Assembly (NCBI RefSeq): GCF_026011735.1
Contig: NZ_BRVN01000003.1
Coordinates: forward strand, 1 to 64,000
Length of the DNA stretch: 64,000 nt
DNA from: Dietzia sp. NCCP-2495
GTDB taxonomy: Bacteria; Actinomycetota; Actinomycetes; Mycobacteriales; Mycobacteriaceae
Direction of reading: 5' to 3'
A program made the position numbers and the translations under genes. The notes under the pieces are model-generated. The model was not told the origin of the DNA. It worked only from the letters and a program-made list of their open reading frames with translations, and did not search any database. Every line of letters begins with the position of its first letter. The first letter of the stretch is position 1. This document shows, piece after piece, positions 24,274-34,045 of this stretch.

Positions 24274-25020
24274 TCACGAGCGACGGGACCAGCGGGCGAG
24301 CAGGTCCGCCGCCGCGGCACGCGGGTCCGGGGCGGCCATGATCGCCGAGACCACGCATACGCCGTCGAGTTCCGTGGCCGCGAGGTCGGCCACGGTCGAA
24401 GCGTTCACCCCGCCGATGCCCACCGCGCGCACGCCGCCCGGAAGGGAACGCCCGCCGCCCGCGTGCGCCGCGCGAGCGAGCCGATCCGCCCGGCGCACGC
24501 CCAGCGCCGGTGCGGTGTCGGTCTTGGTCGGCGTCGACCACACCGGGCTCACGCCCACCACGTCGGGCGCGATCGCCGGGTCCGCCAGTGCGGCGGCCAG
24601 CTGCGCCTCCGACTCGATCGACAGGCCGAGCATCAAGTGATCGGGCAGCTCGGCCCGCGCCTGCGCCAGCGGCATGTCCGACTGCCCGATGTGCAGATGC
24701 AACCCCAGCTCACGCGCGACGATCGCCCGATCGTTGACGAACACCGACACCTCACGGCCCACCTCCGAACCAGCACGGGACGCCGCCTCGGCGACGGCGG
24801 CGGCGCGTGTGGCGAACTCGTCGTCGTCGCACTCCTTGTCCCGTACCTGGACCACACCCACGCCGCCACGGACCGCCTCGGCCACGATGCCCGGAACCGC
24901 GTCGCGCCCGCCGCCCAGGTACGGATCGGTGACCAGGTACAGGCGCCAGTCCGTTCCGACGGCGGTGGCGCGCCGGCGGGCGCGAGGCGCGGCGTCGGGT
25001 GAGCTCGCCGCGCCGCTCAC
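24274..25020 (-). CDS. thiE: Thiamine-phosphate synthase
   Basis: Joins HMP-diphosphate and thiazole phosphate to thiamine phosphate. The 248-residue TIM barrel shows [25 protein letters not shown] (diphosphate Arg-Asp-Lys), [51 protein letters not shown] and [13 protein letters not shown]. The start GTG at 25020 overlaps the thiM stop (GTGA), so the long open frame upstream is not coding here. About 20 N-terminal residues (Ala/Arg-rich) exceed the usual length. It is second in a thiM-thiE operon. Confidence 0.92.
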   Translation of the reverse strand: MSGAASSPDAAPRARRRATAVGTDWRLYLVTDPYLGGGRDAVPGIVAEAVRGGVGVVQVRDKECDDDEFATRAAAVAEAASRAGSEVGREVSVFVNDRAIVARELGLHLHIGQSDMPLAQARAELPDHLMLGLSIESEAQLAAALADPAIAPDVVGVSPVWSTPTKTDTAPALGVRRADRLARAAHAGGGRSLPGGVRAVGIGGVNASTVADLAATELDGVCVVSAIMAAPDPRAAAADLLARWSRRS

Positions 25021-25901
25021 TCGGTGTCGGCGATCGTCAGGACCGCCAGCTCGGCGATCTGCTCCGGCGACAGCGAATACAGAGCGTCGAGCCACGCCAT
25101 CGCGAACGAGCCGGGGCCCATCGCGACCTGGCCCGCCGCCGTGCCCGCCGCGCCGATGTGGGCGTGCGCGGCCACCACCGCGTCGTGATCGGGGATGCCC
25201 GCCGTGCGCGCCGCCGCGAGGTAGGCGGCCGTCACCGCACCCAGCGCGCAGCCCGTGCCGATGACCGTCTGCAGCAGCGGATGCCCCGAGTCGATCCAGG
25301 TCGCGCGGGTCATGGCGCCGACCTGGGTGATGATCAGGTCCTTCTCTCCCGACACGGCCACGGTGCCGCCGGTGCGGCCGGACAGCTCCATCGCCGGCAG
25401 CAGCGCGCTGGAGACCGTGGCCGTCGAGTCCACGCCGCGGCCACCCTGTCCTGCGCCGGCCAGCGCCACGACCTCCGAGGCATTGGCCCGGATCGCCGCG
25501 GGGGAGTGGTCGAGCCAGCCGGTCGCCAGATCCGTACGCAGCGCCAGGCCTCCCACCGCGACCGGGTCCAGCACCCACGGGGTGTCGTGCTCGCGCGCCG
25601 ACGCGATGGCCGCGTGCATACCCTCGATCTGCTCCGAGGTGGGATTGCCGACGTTGACCAGGACGCCCGAGGCCACCGCGGCGAAGTCGCCGGCCTCCTC
25701 GGGGTGGTCGATCATCGCCGGCGCCGCGCCCGTCGCGAGCAGGACGTTCGCGGTCACCTCCCGCACCACCGAGTTGGTGAGGCAGTGGACCAGCGGGGTC
25801 TTCTCCCGCAGCAGGGCCACCAGGCGGGCGACGGTCGTGGCGGGATCGGCGGCACGGTTGGTGGCGTCGGAGCCGGGCGTGGGTTCGTGCGGTGCGGGCA
25901 T
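25017..25901 (-). CDS. thiM: Hydroxyethylthiazole kinase
   Basis: Phosphorylates 4-methyl-5-hydroxyethylthiazole for thiamine salvage. The 294-residue ribokinase-like protein has [52 protein letters not shown], the anion-hole region [18 protein letters not shown] and a C-terminal helical part. The ATG at 25901 matches the family N-terminus. No TPP riboswitch (CUGAGA, CUGAU blocks) is visible between this gene and the divergent flavin monooxygenase, whose start is only 82 bp away. Confidence 0.93.
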   Translation of the reverse strand: MPAPHEPTPGSDATNRAADPATTVARLVALLREKTPLVHCLTNSVVREVTANVLLATGAAPAMIDHPEEAGDFAAVASGVLVNVGNPTSEQIEGMHAAIASAREHDTPWVLDPVAVGGLALRTDLATGWLDHSPAAIRANASEVVALAGAGQGGRGVDSTATVSSALLPAMELSGRTGGTVAVSGEKDLIITQVGAMTRATWIDSGHPLLQTVIGTGCALGAVTAAYLAAARTAGIPDHDAVVAAHAHIGAAGTAAGQVAMGPGSFAMAWLDALYSLSPEQIAELAVLTIADTE

Positions 25902-25982
25902 GGTCCCAGTCTGCCGTGCCGCGAGGGTGACGGGCCGGGTACCGGGTGGAATAGCGGGCCGGTGAAGTCGGTTGCACGGGGT

Positions 25983-26993
25983 ATGCCCGCCGCTGACTTC
26001 CGTGAACTGCCGCTGTCCGTGATCGATTTCGCCACCGTCCGCCCAGGCCAGAGCGTGGGGGAGGGGCTGCAGGACTCGGTCGCGCTGGCGCAGAAGGCGG
26101 AGGAGTTGGGGTACGAGCGGGTCTGGTACGCCGAGCACCACAACATGCCGTCCATCGCGTCGTCGGCGCCGGCGGTGCTCATGGCCCACATCGCCTCCCA
26201 GACCGAGTCCATCCGCCTCGGCTCCGGCGGTGTGATGTTGCCCAATCACTCGCCGATCGTGATCGCCGAGCAGTTCGGCACCCTCGCCGAGCTCCACCCC
26301 GGCCGCATCGACCTGGGTCTGGGGCGCGCGCCCGGCACGGACCAGCAGACCCTGCGTGCGTTGCGCCGCGAGCCGCGGGCGGCCGAGAACTTCCCCGATG
26401 ACGTGCGGGAACTGCAGGCCTTCCTCGGCGATTCGCCCAGCGACATGGCGCGCACCAAGGGGATCGTGGCGGTGCCCGGCCGTGGGACCAGGGTGCCCCT
26501 CTACATCCTCGGTTCGTCCCTGTTCGGCGCCCAACTCGCCGCCGCCTACGGCCTGCCGTACGCGTTCGCTTCCCACTTCGCGCCGGACGCTCTGGAGCAG
26601 GCCTCCGCGGTGTACCGCGAGCGCTTCCAGCCGAGTGAGCAGTTGGCGGAGCCGTACATGATCGCCGCGGTGAACGTGGTGGCCGACGACGACGAGGAGC
26701 GCGCCGAACGGGAACTGGCCTGGTACCGACGTGAGCGGGTCAAGCGGATGGCCGGTAGGGGCCGCGATTTTTCCGAGGAAGAGCTCGACATGATCATGGA
26801 CTCGGCGGGCGGTCGTCAGATCCTCCACATGATTTCCTACACCGCGTGCGGCGACGGGCCGACGGTGCGCGACTATCTCACTGACTTCGCCGACCGGGCG
26901 GGCGCCGATGAGCTCATGATCGCGCCGGCCGGATCGTCTCCGGAGCGGGTGCACGGAACCCTCGAGGTCCTGCGTCGGGCGTGGAGGCGCTGA
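25983..26993 (+). CDS. LLM-class flavin-dependent monooxygenase
   Basis: A 336-residue luciferase-like TIM-barrel oxidoreductase of the MsnO8/YhbW-like subgroup. Features include [16 protein letters not shown] at the N-terminus, [45 protein letters not shown] (in part), [14 protein letters not shown] and [14 protein letters not shown]. These enzymes use FMN or F420 to oxidise small organics or sulfonates; the substrate is not deducible. The ATG at 25983 fits the family start. Confidence 0.85.
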   Translation: MPAADFRELPLSVIDFATVRPGQSVGEGLQDSVALAQKAEELGYERVWYAEHHNMPSIASSAPAVLMAHIASQTESIRLGSGGVMLPNHSPIVIAEQFGTLAELHPGRIDLGLGRAPGTDQQTLRALRREPRAAENFPDDVRELQAFLGDSPSDMARTKGIVAVPGRGTRVPLYILGSSLFGAQLAAAYGLPYAFASHFAPDALEQASAVYRERFQPSEQLAEPYMIAAVNVVADDDEERAERELAWYRRERVKRMAGRGRDFSEEELDMIMDSAGGRQILHMISYTACGDGPTVRDYLTDFADRAGADELMIAPAGSSPERVHGTLEVLRRAWRR

Positions 26994-27112
26994 CGCGGTT
27001 CTCGTGGACTTCTGACCAGGTCGGGCTGGTTTACGGTGAGACCGGTCACGATCCGAGTCGCCTCCGGCGGCAAGCTCTGGCCGCTTCTCGCCGGGAGGCA
27101 TAAGGTCGGGGT

Positions 27113-28330
27113 ATGGCGATCTCCGACGTCGGCGAGTACGCCCACCTCAGTACCGAGCAGATAGAGGACCTGGGGCGGGAGCTCGACGCGATCCGGAACG
27201 AGGTCCTCGCCTCCCGTGGGGAGCGTGACCACAAGTACATCCACAGCATCATCCGGCTGCAGCGCGGACTCGAGCTCGGGTCCCGGGCGCTCCTGTATTT
27301 CGGTCCCCGTAACCGGACCGCGTGGGCGATCGGCGCCGGCGTGCTGGGGGTGGCGAAGATCCTCGAGAACATGGAGATCGGTCACAACGTCCTGCACGGT
27401 CAGTGGGACTGGATGAACGATCCGGAGATCCATTCGACGAACTGGGAGTGGGACCTCGTCGGCAGCTCGGCCGACTGGAAGCACACCCACAATTTCCTGC
27501 ACCACAAGTACACCAACATCATCGGGATGGACGACGATGTGGGCTACGGGGTCCTGCGCGTCACGCGTGACGTGCCGTGGGAGCCCCGGTACGCCGCAAA
27601 CGTCCTGATCAACACCGCCCTCATGGTGGGTTTCGAGTGGGGTATCGGCCTGCAGGCGGTCAGTCTCAGGGCTGCGCTCCCCGGCTCGGATCACGCGCCG
27701 GACGAGCAGCGACGTGCGCGGAAGTTCCTCGTCAAGGCGGGCAAGCAGGTCCTCAAGGACTACATCCTGTTCCCGGTCCTCGCCGGACCCGGCAGGAGAC
27801 AGGCGCTCACGGCGACGGTCACCGCCAACATCATCCGCAACGTATGGACCAACGCGGTGATCTTCTGCGGGCACTTCCCGGACGGTGCCGAGAAGTTCAC
27901 CGTGACGGATGTAGAGAACGAGACGCAGGCGGAGTGGTACCTGCGGCAGATGCTCGGCAGTGCCAATCTCGACGGCGGTCCGATCATGGACCTCATGTCC
28001 GGAAACCTGTCGTACCAGATCGAGCACCACATGTTCCCGGATCTGCCGTCCAACCGGTACGCGGAGATCTCGCTGAAGGTCCGCGAGCTGTGCGACCGGT
28101 ACGACCTGCCCTACGTCTCCGGCCCCTTGTGGAAGCAGTACCTGCAGTCGTGGCGCACCATCGCCCGGCTGTCGCTCCCGGACCGGTACCTGAGGCGCAC
28201 GGCCGATGATGCCCCGGAGACGCGCAGCGAGAAGATGTTCGCCGCCCTGCCGGCGGCGTCCGGTGGGCTCGCCACGGCACTCGCTGCAGGTCGGCTTCTG
28301 CGAAAGAGACGGGCCCGTTCGGCGCGCTGA
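27113..28330 (+). CDS. Fatty-acid desaturase, DesA3-like (copy 1)
   Basis: A 405-residue membrane di-iron acyl desaturase. Histidine boxes are H91NVLH95, H126NFLHH131 and QIEHHMFP near residue 300, plus a fourth His in [16 protein letters not shown]. The N-terminal [19 protein letters not shown] segment and the [16 protein letters not shown] block match mycobacterial DesA3 stearoyl-CoA delta-9 desaturase. An electron donor is not encoded nearby. A paralogue with the same motifs lies at 35558-36781 on the other strand. A thioesterase gene follows after 23 bp, perhaps in the same mRNA. Confidence 0.9.
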   Translation: MAISDVGEYAHLSTEQIEDLGRELDAIRNEVLASRGERDHKYIHSIIRLQRGLELGSRALLYFGPRNRTAWAIGAGVLGVAKILENMEIGHNVLHGQWDWMNDPEIHSTNWEWDLVGSSADWKHTHNFLHHKYTNIIGMDDDVGYGVLRVTRDVPWEPRYAANVLINTALMVGFEWGIGLQAVSLRAALPGSDHAPDEQRRARKFLVKAGKQVLKDYILFPVLAGPGRRQALTATVTANIIRNVWTNAVIFCGHFPDGAEKFTVTDVENETQAEWYLRQMLGSANLDGGPIMDLMSGNLSYQIEHHMFPDLPSNRYAEISLKVRELCDRYDLPYVSGPLWKQYLQSWRTIARLSLPDRYLRRTADDAPETRSEKMFAALPAASGGLATALAAGRLLRKRRARSAR

Positions 28331-28353
28331 ACCGTCCTGGCAAACTGTCCAGC

Positions 28354-29178
28354 ATGTCGCTGACGAGCATGCTGGAGGCCGCCTCGCGAGGCGGAACGAT
28401 CGAGGTCGACCAGGGGTGGGCCCAGGGGCGGGCTATTTTCGGAGGGCTCACCGGGGCGTTGCTCCTGTCGGCCATGAAGGGCCGGGTCGCGGAGGCAGCC
28501 GCCTCCGCCGGGAATCCGGCTGCCGTACCGCCGCTGCGGTCGATCTCCGTGTCGTTCATCGGTCCTGCCACTCCCGGCACGGTGGAGATCGAGGCCGAGG
28601 TCTTGCGGGTCGGCTCCAACGTCACCCAGTGTCAGGCCACTCTGCGTCAGTCGGGCGAGGTCGTGGCGGTGGCCCTTGCGGCCTTCGGCAAGCATCGCGA
28701 GTCGACGCTGGCGGTCGAGCCGACGCATCCCTTCCCGGAGCTTCCCGAGCCGTCGTCGGTCGAGGCGTTCCCCTACGTCGAGAAGCTCACGCCCGAGTTC
28801 TACCGGTTCGCCGAGCTTCGGCAGGTCGGTGGCGAGATGCCGTTCAGCGGCGCCTCCAGCAACGGGATCAGCGGGTGGACCGGGCTGCGCGAGCGGCCGC
28901 AGTTCCTCACCGAGGAGCACGTCGTGCTCCTGGCCGACGCGTGGCCGCCGGCGCCCCTGCAGATGGTCGAGGGTTTCGCGCCCGGCAGCAGCTTGACCTG
29001 GACCCTCGAGCTGATCGCCGAGATCGGTACGGAGACCGTCCCGGGCTCAGCGGATCTGGCCTACCAGTCGACCACCGACTCTGCCCGCGACGGATACGCG
29101 CACACGCACGCGATGCTGTGGCTGCCGTCCGGCGAACTCGCTGCGATCAGTCGGCAGTCGATCACCATCTTCGCCTGA
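28354..29178 (+). CDS. Acyl-CoA thioesterase family protein (TesB-like)
   Basis: A 274-residue double hot-dog thioesterase of the 4HBT_3 type. It has WAQGRAIFGGLTGALLLSAM in the first repeat, RSISVSFIGPATPGTVEIEAEVLR, the second-repeat WTLELIAEI, then YQSTTDSARDGYAHTHAMLWLPSGELAAIS. It would hydrolyse acyl-CoAs, fitting its place directly after a fatty-acid desaturase. The ATG at 28354 starts at the family position. It ends at a strong bidirectional terminator. Confidence 0.82.
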   Translation: MSLTSMLEAASRGGTIEVDQGWAQGRAIFGGLTGALLLSAMKGRVAEAAASAGNPAAVPPLRSISVSFIGPATPGTVEIEAEVLRVGSNVTQCQATLRQSGEVVAVALAAFGKHRESTLAVEPTHPFPELPEPSSVEAFPYVEKLTPEFYRFAELRQVGGEMPFSGASSNGISGWTGLRERPQFLTEEHVVLLADAWPPAPLQMVEGFAPGSSLTWTLELIAEIGTETVPGSADLAYQSTTDSARDGYAHTHAMLWLPSGELAAISRQSITIFA

Positions 29179-29232
29179 GGGAGACCCGTGGCGGCCGGGC
29201 CCGAGCCGGGCATGGTCCGGGCCCACAACAGA

Positions 29233-29276
29233 CTCCGCCCCTCGGATCGTCTCAGGACGATCGCCGAGGGGCGGAG
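29233..29276. terminator. Bidirectional hairpin terminator
   Basis: The long stem CTCCGCCCCTCGG plus ATCGTC pairs with GACGAT plus CCGAGGGGCGGAG around a short loop, with a 2-nt bulge. It lies between the convergent thioesterase and helicase genes. Confidence 0.85.
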
Positions 29277-29294
29277 GTGTCAGGTGCGCTGGTC

Positions 29295-30866
29295 TCAGCC
29301 GACAGCGCGGGTGGCGCGACGACGTCCGCCGCCGGCCGCGCCGTGGCCCGACCGCTGGTCCGAGCGCGGTCGACCCGAGCCGGACTGGCCGGCGCCGGAT
29401 CGTGACTGGCCCTGGCGCTGTCCGGAGGGCGACTGACCCGAGCGCGACTGGCCCGAGCGTGGCTGGCCCTGGCGCTGACCGGAGCGCGACTGCTCCGCGC
29501 CGGACCGGGCCTGGCCCTGCTGGCGCTGGCCACGCTGACGGCGCTCACCAGCACCCTGCTGACGCTGTTCACCCTGCTGGCTGCGCTGGCGGTTCCGGGA
29601 CTGGCGGCTCTGGCCGCGGTTCTGGCGGGACCGGCTGCGGACGGACGGGCCGTTCTCGGCCTCGGCGTCCGGGACGTGCGGCGGCGGCTCGGGAGCGTCG
29701 GCCAGCGCCACGGCGGCATCGCTGCCCTCGGCGAGCATGATCTCGCCCGCGGTCACACCGGCGGCACGCAGCAGGCCACGCACCTCGCCGACCTGGTCCT
29801 GGGTGGCCACGGTGACGACGGTGCCCACGGCTCCGGCGCGGGCGGTACGACCCGACCGGTGCACGTACGCCTTGTGCTCGGCCGGCGGATCGGCGTGGAC
29901 GACCAACTGCACGTCGTCGACGTGGATGCCGCGGGCGGCGATGTCGGTGGCCACGAGCACGGTCGCCTCGCCGGAGGAGAACGCGTCGAGGTTCCGCACG
30001 CGCGCGTTCTGTGACAGGTTGCCGTGCAGGTCCACGCTGGCCACACCGCGGCCGGTGAGCTGCTTGGCCAGTCGCTTCGCACCGTGCTTGGTGCGGGTAA
30101 ACATGACGGTCCGCTCGTGGGCACCGCCCAGGTCGGCCAGGGCGCGCACGCGGTCATCGGAAGTGACCCGCAGCACGTGATGGGCGGTCGGGCCCGGGGT
30201 GGCGGAGCCGTCGTCGACGGAGTGGTCGACCGGGTCCACGAGGAACCGGTTGACGAGCTTGCTCACGCCCTCGTCGAGGGTCGCCGAGAACAGTAGGCGC
30301 TGTGTGTCCGACGGCGTGGCCGACAGGATGCGGGTGACGCCCGGCAGGAAGCCGAGGTCGGCCATGTGGTCGGCCTCGTCGAGGACGGTGACCTCGGTCG
30401 AGGCCAGGCTGCAGTGCTTCTGCCCCATGAGATCCTCGAGGCGACCCGGGCAGGCCACGACGATGTCCACGCCACGGTTGAGGGCATCGACCTGACGGCC
30501 CTGCGAGACGCCGCCGAAGATCACGGTGGTGCGCATGCCCATCGCGGTGGCCAGCGGGGCGAGCGTCTCGTCGATCTGACGTGCCAGCTCGCGGGTGGGC
30601 GCGAGGATCAGCCCGCGCGGGGCGCCCTTCTTGCGCTTGCCGCCGGAGGCGGCCAGTCGGGCCACCAGCGGGATACAGAACGCGTAGGTCTTGCCGGAGC
30701 CGGTGCGGCCGCGGCCCAGCACGTCGCGCCCGGCGAGTGCGTCGGGGAGCGTGGCGTCCTGGATGGGCGTGGGGGTGACGATGCCAGCGTCGCCGAGGAC
30801 GTCGAGCAGGGGGGAGGGAACGCCGAGATCGGCGAAAGAACGTGACAAGGAGAAGGCTCCGTACAT
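29295..30866 (-). CDS. DEAD-box RNA helicase with RGQ/S-rich tail
   Basis: A 523-residue RhlE-type ATP-dependent RNA helicase for RNA unwinding in ribosome assembly or decay. It carries the Q motif (TPTPIQDATLP), motif I GRTGSGKT (53-60), PTRELA, LDEADHMADLGF, SAT, ARGIHVDD and HRSGRTAR. From about residue 407 the protein is a low-complexity Arg/Gln/Ser/Gly tail with repeated GQSRSGQ-like units, likely an RNA-binding disordered region prone to condensate formation. It is monocistronic, diverging from the cyclase gene across 227 bp with no other gene. Confidence 0.92.
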   Translation of the reverse strand: MYGAFSLSRSFADLGVPSPLLDVLGDAGIVTPTPIQDATLPDALAGRDVLGRGRTGSGKTYAFCIPLVARLAASGGKRKKGAPRGLILAPTRELARQIDETLAPLATAMGMRTTVIFGGVSQGRQVDALNRGVDIVVACPGRLEDLMGQKHCSLASTEVTVLDEADHMADLGFLPGVTRILSATPSDTQRLLFSATLDEGVSKLVNRFLVDPVDHSVDDGSATPGPTAHHVLRVTSDDRVRALADLGGAHERTVMFTRTKHGAKRLAKQLTGRGVASVDLHGNLSQNARVRNLDAFSSGEATVLVATDIAARGIHVDDVQLVVHADPPAEHKAYVHRSGRTARAGAVGTVVTVATQDQVGEVRGLLRAAGVTAGEIMLAEGSDAAVALADAPEPPPHVPDAEAENGPSVRSRSRQNRGQSRQSRNRQRSQQGEQRQQGAGERRQRGQRQQGQARSGAEQSRSGQRQGQPRSGQSRSGQSPSGQRQGQSRSGAGQSGSGRPRSDQRSGHGAAGGGRRRATRAVG

Positions 30867-31093
30867 AGATGGGGGCGTCTTGCCCGGCGCGCTCGCGGAT
30901 GTCGCACCGCCTTATCGACGGATGCGGCCGGTGCGCGACCACGGGAGGTCGACCAGCCGCTCGGTCCGAGGCAAGCGTGGTGCGGACCGACTGCAACCAC
31001 CGTACTCGTCGCGGGCCCCGCTTCCCACATGTGTGACGGAGAGCATCACGAGATCGTCGCCTCGCGCGCCGCGCGGTGGCACGATTAGTCACC

Positions 31094-32650
31094 ATGCGCC
31101 TCGACCTGTCCCTGCTGCGCCGCCCCGACCTGGGTTCGGTGCTGCTCGGACGCGAACGCGAGCCCGCCCGTCTGCGCGCGCTTCGGGTGCGGATCCTGCT
31201 GGTCCTGACGCTGCTCGGCTCCAACCTGGTCGGCATCGCGGTCGCGGCGGTGCTCATCTTGTTCGTGCTCCCCGGGCCTCACCTGCTGTCCTCGCGGTTT
31301 CTGTGGCCCAACGCGGTGATCGTGCCCGTCTACGTGGGGCTGGCGACGATCCTCGGCCTGGTGTGGGTGCGCGCCGTGGTCTTCCGCCGGGTGCACTGGT
31401 TCCTCGACGGCCGCGACCCCACCGACCGCGAGCGGGCTCAGGCACTCCGCCTCCCCGGGCAGGTGACGCTCATCCAGGGCTTCCTGTGGATCCTCGGCGC
31501 CGCGGTCATCACCACGGCCTTCGGCGTGATCGACCCGGCGGCGATCCCGGTGGTGGGCTTCACCATCGTCTTCTCCGGGATGGTCGTGTGCGGTGCGGCG
31601 TTCCTGTTCACCGACTTCGGCCTGCGCCCGGTCGCCGCGGTCGCGTTGTCGACGGGAACGGCGCCGCGGGCCCGCTTCCTCGGCGCCATGACGCGGCTCC
31701 GGGTGGCATGGGCTCTGGGCAGCGGGGTCCCCGTGACAGGCCTGATCATCGTGGCGGTCTACACCCTCGCGGGCCGCGCCCTGTCACTGGAACGCCTCGC
31801 CGTCATCGTCGTCGTCCTCGGCGCCACCTCCCTGCTGGCCGGGTTCCTCCTCATCTCGCTGGCGACGGCCTCGATGATCGGCCCACTGCGCAGCGTGCGG
31901 TGGGCCATGGAGGACATCACGGCCGGCACCCTGTCCCGGCGGGTCGTGGTCTACGACGGCACCGAGCTCGGCGAGCTGCAACGCGGGTTCAACCAGATGG
32001 CCGCCGGGCTCGAGGAGCGCGAGCGTCTGCGGGACCTGTTCGGACGGCACGTGGGGCGCGAGGTGGCCGAGGCCGCCGAGTTGCACGACCCCGAGCTGGG
32101 CGGGCGTGACTCGCGCGTCGGGGTGGTGTTCGTGGACCTCATCGGCTCGACCGAGATGGCCACCCGGTCCGAGGCCGCGGCGGTGGTCGACGTGCTCAAC
32201 CGGTTCTTCGCCGTGGTCGTGGAGACCGTGGAGGAATACGACGGCTTCGTCGACAGCTTCCTCGGCGACGCCGCGCTCGTGGTGTTCGGCGCGCCCAGAT
32301 CGATGGAGGACCCGGCCACGGCCACGGTAGCGTGCGCCCGCACGCTGGCCGATCGACTCCCCGAGCGGGTGCCGGACTGCCGCGCCGGCATCGGCGCCTC
32401 CTACGGGGACGTGGTGGCCGGGTACGTCGGCTCGGACGACCGCTTCGAGTACACCGTGATCGGCGACGCGGTCAACGAGGCCTCGCGCCTGTGCGACCTG
32501 GCCAAGGACCGCGACGGGCTGGTCCTGGCCTCCGGCGCCGCCGTCTCCGCCTCCGACCCCGCCGAGGCGCGCCGCTGGGAGTCCACGGGCTTCGAGGTGG
32601 TCCGGGGCCGCGACGAGCCGACCGAGCTCTGCGTTCCGCGAACCGCCTAG
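31094..32650 (+). CDS. Membrane class III adenylate cyclase with HAMP domain
   Basis: A 518-residue protein with about six membrane helices (to residue ~265), a HAMP domain (MIGPLRSVRWAMEDITAGTLSRRV, in part) and a C-terminal class III cyclase domain (GVVFVDLIGSTEMA; FLGDAALVVFGAP; RFEYTVIGDAVNEASRL). The layout is that of mycobacterial Rv3645/Rv1318c cyclases. The metal Asp, transition-state Asn and Arg are present. The purine-selecting Lys normally found in V(N/D)KFxGD is Ser here (VDSFLGD), so nucleotide specificity or activity is uncertain. ATG 31094 is preferred over a start 18 nt upstream. Confidence 0.85.
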   Translation: MRLDLSLLRRPDLGSVLLGREREPARLRALRVRILLVLTLLGSNLVGIAVAAVLILFVLPGPHLLSSRFLWPNAVIVPVYVGLATILGLVWVRAVVFRRVHWFLDGRDPTDRERAQALRLPGQVTLIQGFLWILGAAVITTAFGVIDPAAIPVVGFTIVFSGMVVCGAAFLFTDFGLRPVAAVALSTGTAPRARFLGAMTRLRVAWALGSGVPVTGLIIVAVYTLAGRALSLERLAVIVVVLGATSLLAGFLLISLATASMIGPLRSVRWAMEDITAGTLSRRVVVYDGTELGELQRGFNQMAAGLEERERLRDLFGRHVGREVAEAAELHDPELGGRDSRVGVVFVDLIGSTEMATRSEAAAVVDVLNRFFAVVVETVEEYDGFVDSFLGDAALVVFGAPRSMEDPATATVACARTLADRLPERVPDCRAGIGASYGDVVAGYVGSDDRFEYTVIGDAVNEASRLCDLAKDRDGLVLASGAAVSASDPAEARRWESTGFEVVRGRDEPTELCVPRTA

Positions 32651-33372
32651 TTCGTCTGCAAGACCACGTCGCGTCCGCCGAGGCTCACCTCGAGCCCCTC
32701 GGTCACGACCCGGGTGCCCTCGATCACGACGCCCTGCGGCAGATCGGCGACCGCCGAGTCGACCACGGTGGTGATGCCGGAGAACAGGCCGTCCGGCAGC
32801 GGGAAGCCCAGCAGCGCGGTCTGCACGGGCCGCAGCGTGAGCCGCCCGTCGGAGACGCCCGGCGCCACCCCTATCTCGGCGATCCCGCCCAGGTCGGCGC
32901 GCAGGAGTCCCGCCGCCGCGTCGGGCCGCACCGACCGCACCTCCGTCAGCCCTGCGATCGGCGAGCTCTCCGGACCGCCCTGAGCCGCCGCCGCGACCAG
33001 CTGCAGCTCGTCGAGCACCGCGGTGCCGTCGAGGGTCTCCGCATGCAGCGCGCCGTCGACGAGGGTCACCGAGTAGGCCGCCACGTCGAGCTGCGGCACG
33101 GTGTCGGAGCCGGGCGAGGTCAGGTGGACCTCCCCCGCGGAACGGGAGGTGATCAGCTCCCACAGCAGCAATCCCCGGCCGAAGGACACGTCCGCCGGCG
33201 CGTCGACCCTGGCCGACACCTCCCGTTCGGCCCGGTCCGCCAGGTACCACCGCGTGCCGAACTCGGCGGCCGCCACAAGCCCCACCAGCAGCAACAGCAA
33301 CAGGATCACCGAGCAGCCGCAGCCACGCCCGCCGCCCCGGCTGACTCGTCCCGACCGAACTCCACGTCCCAT
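32647..33372 (-). CDS. LmeA-family (DUF2993) envelope protein
   Basis: A 241-residue protein with a Gly/Arg N-terminus, one membrane or signal helix (VILLLLLLVGLVAAAEFG) and the DUF2993 domain (ELITSRSAGEVHLTSPGSDTV; YSVTLVDGALHAETLDGTA; GRLTLRPVQTALLGFPLPDGLF; LPQGVVIEGTRVVTEGLEVSLGG). LmeA of mycobacteria supports mannan elongation of lipomannan in the cell envelope, so an envelope role is likely. Its stop codon overlaps that of the cyclase gene tail to tail. ATG at 33372 chosen because the membrane segment follows directly. Confidence 0.8.
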   Translation of the reverse strand: MGRGVRSGRVSRGGGRGCGCSVILLLLLLVGLVAAAEFGTRWYLADRAEREVSARVDAPADVSFGRGLLLWELITSRSAGEVHLTSPGSDTVPQLDVAAYSVTLVDGALHAETLDGTAVLDELQLVAAAAQGGPESSPIAGLTEVRSVRPDAAAGLLRADLGGIAEIGVAPGVSDGRLTLRPVQTALLGFPLPDGLFSGITTVVDSAVADLPQGVVIEGTRVVTEGLEVSLGGRDVVLQTN

Positions 33373-33457
33373 GCCGGTATGGTGCCGGACCCGCGCGCCG
33401 GGGTCCACCCCTCGTCGTCCGGTTGCGATACAGTCCCGCCGCCCGCACCCTCGGGGA

Positions 33458-34018
33458 ATGACCGAAACCCAGGAAGTAACCACCGAAACCCGCACCGTCG
33501 CCTTCCTCGTCGCCGGTGAAGGCGTGGAACGCGTCGAACTCACCGAGCCGTGGGAGGCCGTCACCGACGCCGGCCACACCGCCGTGTTGGTGAGCACCGA
33601 CGACGGGGAGGTCGGGCTCCTCGACCATCTCAGCCACGCCGGCACCCGCCCCGTGGACCGCACGACCGCCGACGTCTCCGCCGCGGAGTTCGACGTCCTG
33701 GTCCTGCCCGGCGGTGTGGCCAACCCGGACGCGCTGCGACAGGACCAGCACGCCCTGACCCTCGTCCGCGAGATGGTCGAGGCCGGCAAGCCGGTGCTGG
33801 CGATCTGTCACGCCCCGTGGGTCCTCATCGAGGCCGACGTCGTGCGCGGCCGCCGCCTCACCTCGTATCCGAGCCTGCGGACCGATCTGACCAACGCGGG
33901 CGCCGAGTGGGTCGACGCCGAACTCGTGACCGACGACGGCATCTCGACCAGCCGCACCCCGGACGACCTCCCGGCGTTCTGCGACGCCCTCCTCGGCGCG
34001 ATCCGGGGCGCAGACTAG
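33458..34018 (+). CDS. DJ-1/PfpI family protein
   Basis: A 186-residue PfpI/YhbO-type protein. TVAFLVAGEGVERVELTEPWEAV opens the flavodoxin-like fold, EFDVLVLPGGVANPDALRQD carries the conserved Glu/Gly turn region, and AICHAPW contains the reactive Cys in the nucleophile elbow with its His. Members act as proteases, glyoxalases or deglycases under stress. A GGGGA ribosome-binding site precedes the ATG. It is followed by a glycosyltransferase-like gene after 27 bp, possibly co-transcribed. Confidence 0.87.
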   Translation: MTETQEVTTETRTVAFLVAGEGVERVELTEPWEAVTDAGHTAVLVSTDDGEVGLLDHLSHAGTRPVDRTTADVSAAEFDVLVLPGGVANPDALRQDQHALTLVREMVEAGKPVLAICHAPWVLIEADVVRGRRLTSYPSLRTDLTNAGAEWVDAELVTDDGISTSRTPDDLPAFCDALLGAIRGAD

Positions 34019-34045
34019 GCACGGGACAAGCGAGGGGCCCTCTCG

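Noticed and set aside
25021-25977. Upstream extension of thiE as one 567-codon protein
   Set aside because: The extension is antiparallel-frame shadow of thiM (Arg/Gly-rich) and thiE has a GTG at 25020 overlapping the thiM stop.
25902-25982. TPP riboswitch before thiM
   Set aside because: The conserved CUGAGA and CUGAU-type blocks are absent, and the space to the divergent gene is only 81 bp.
29233-29276. CRISPR-like or other repeat unit
   Set aside because: It is a single hairpin between convergent genes with no spaced copies, so it is a terminator.
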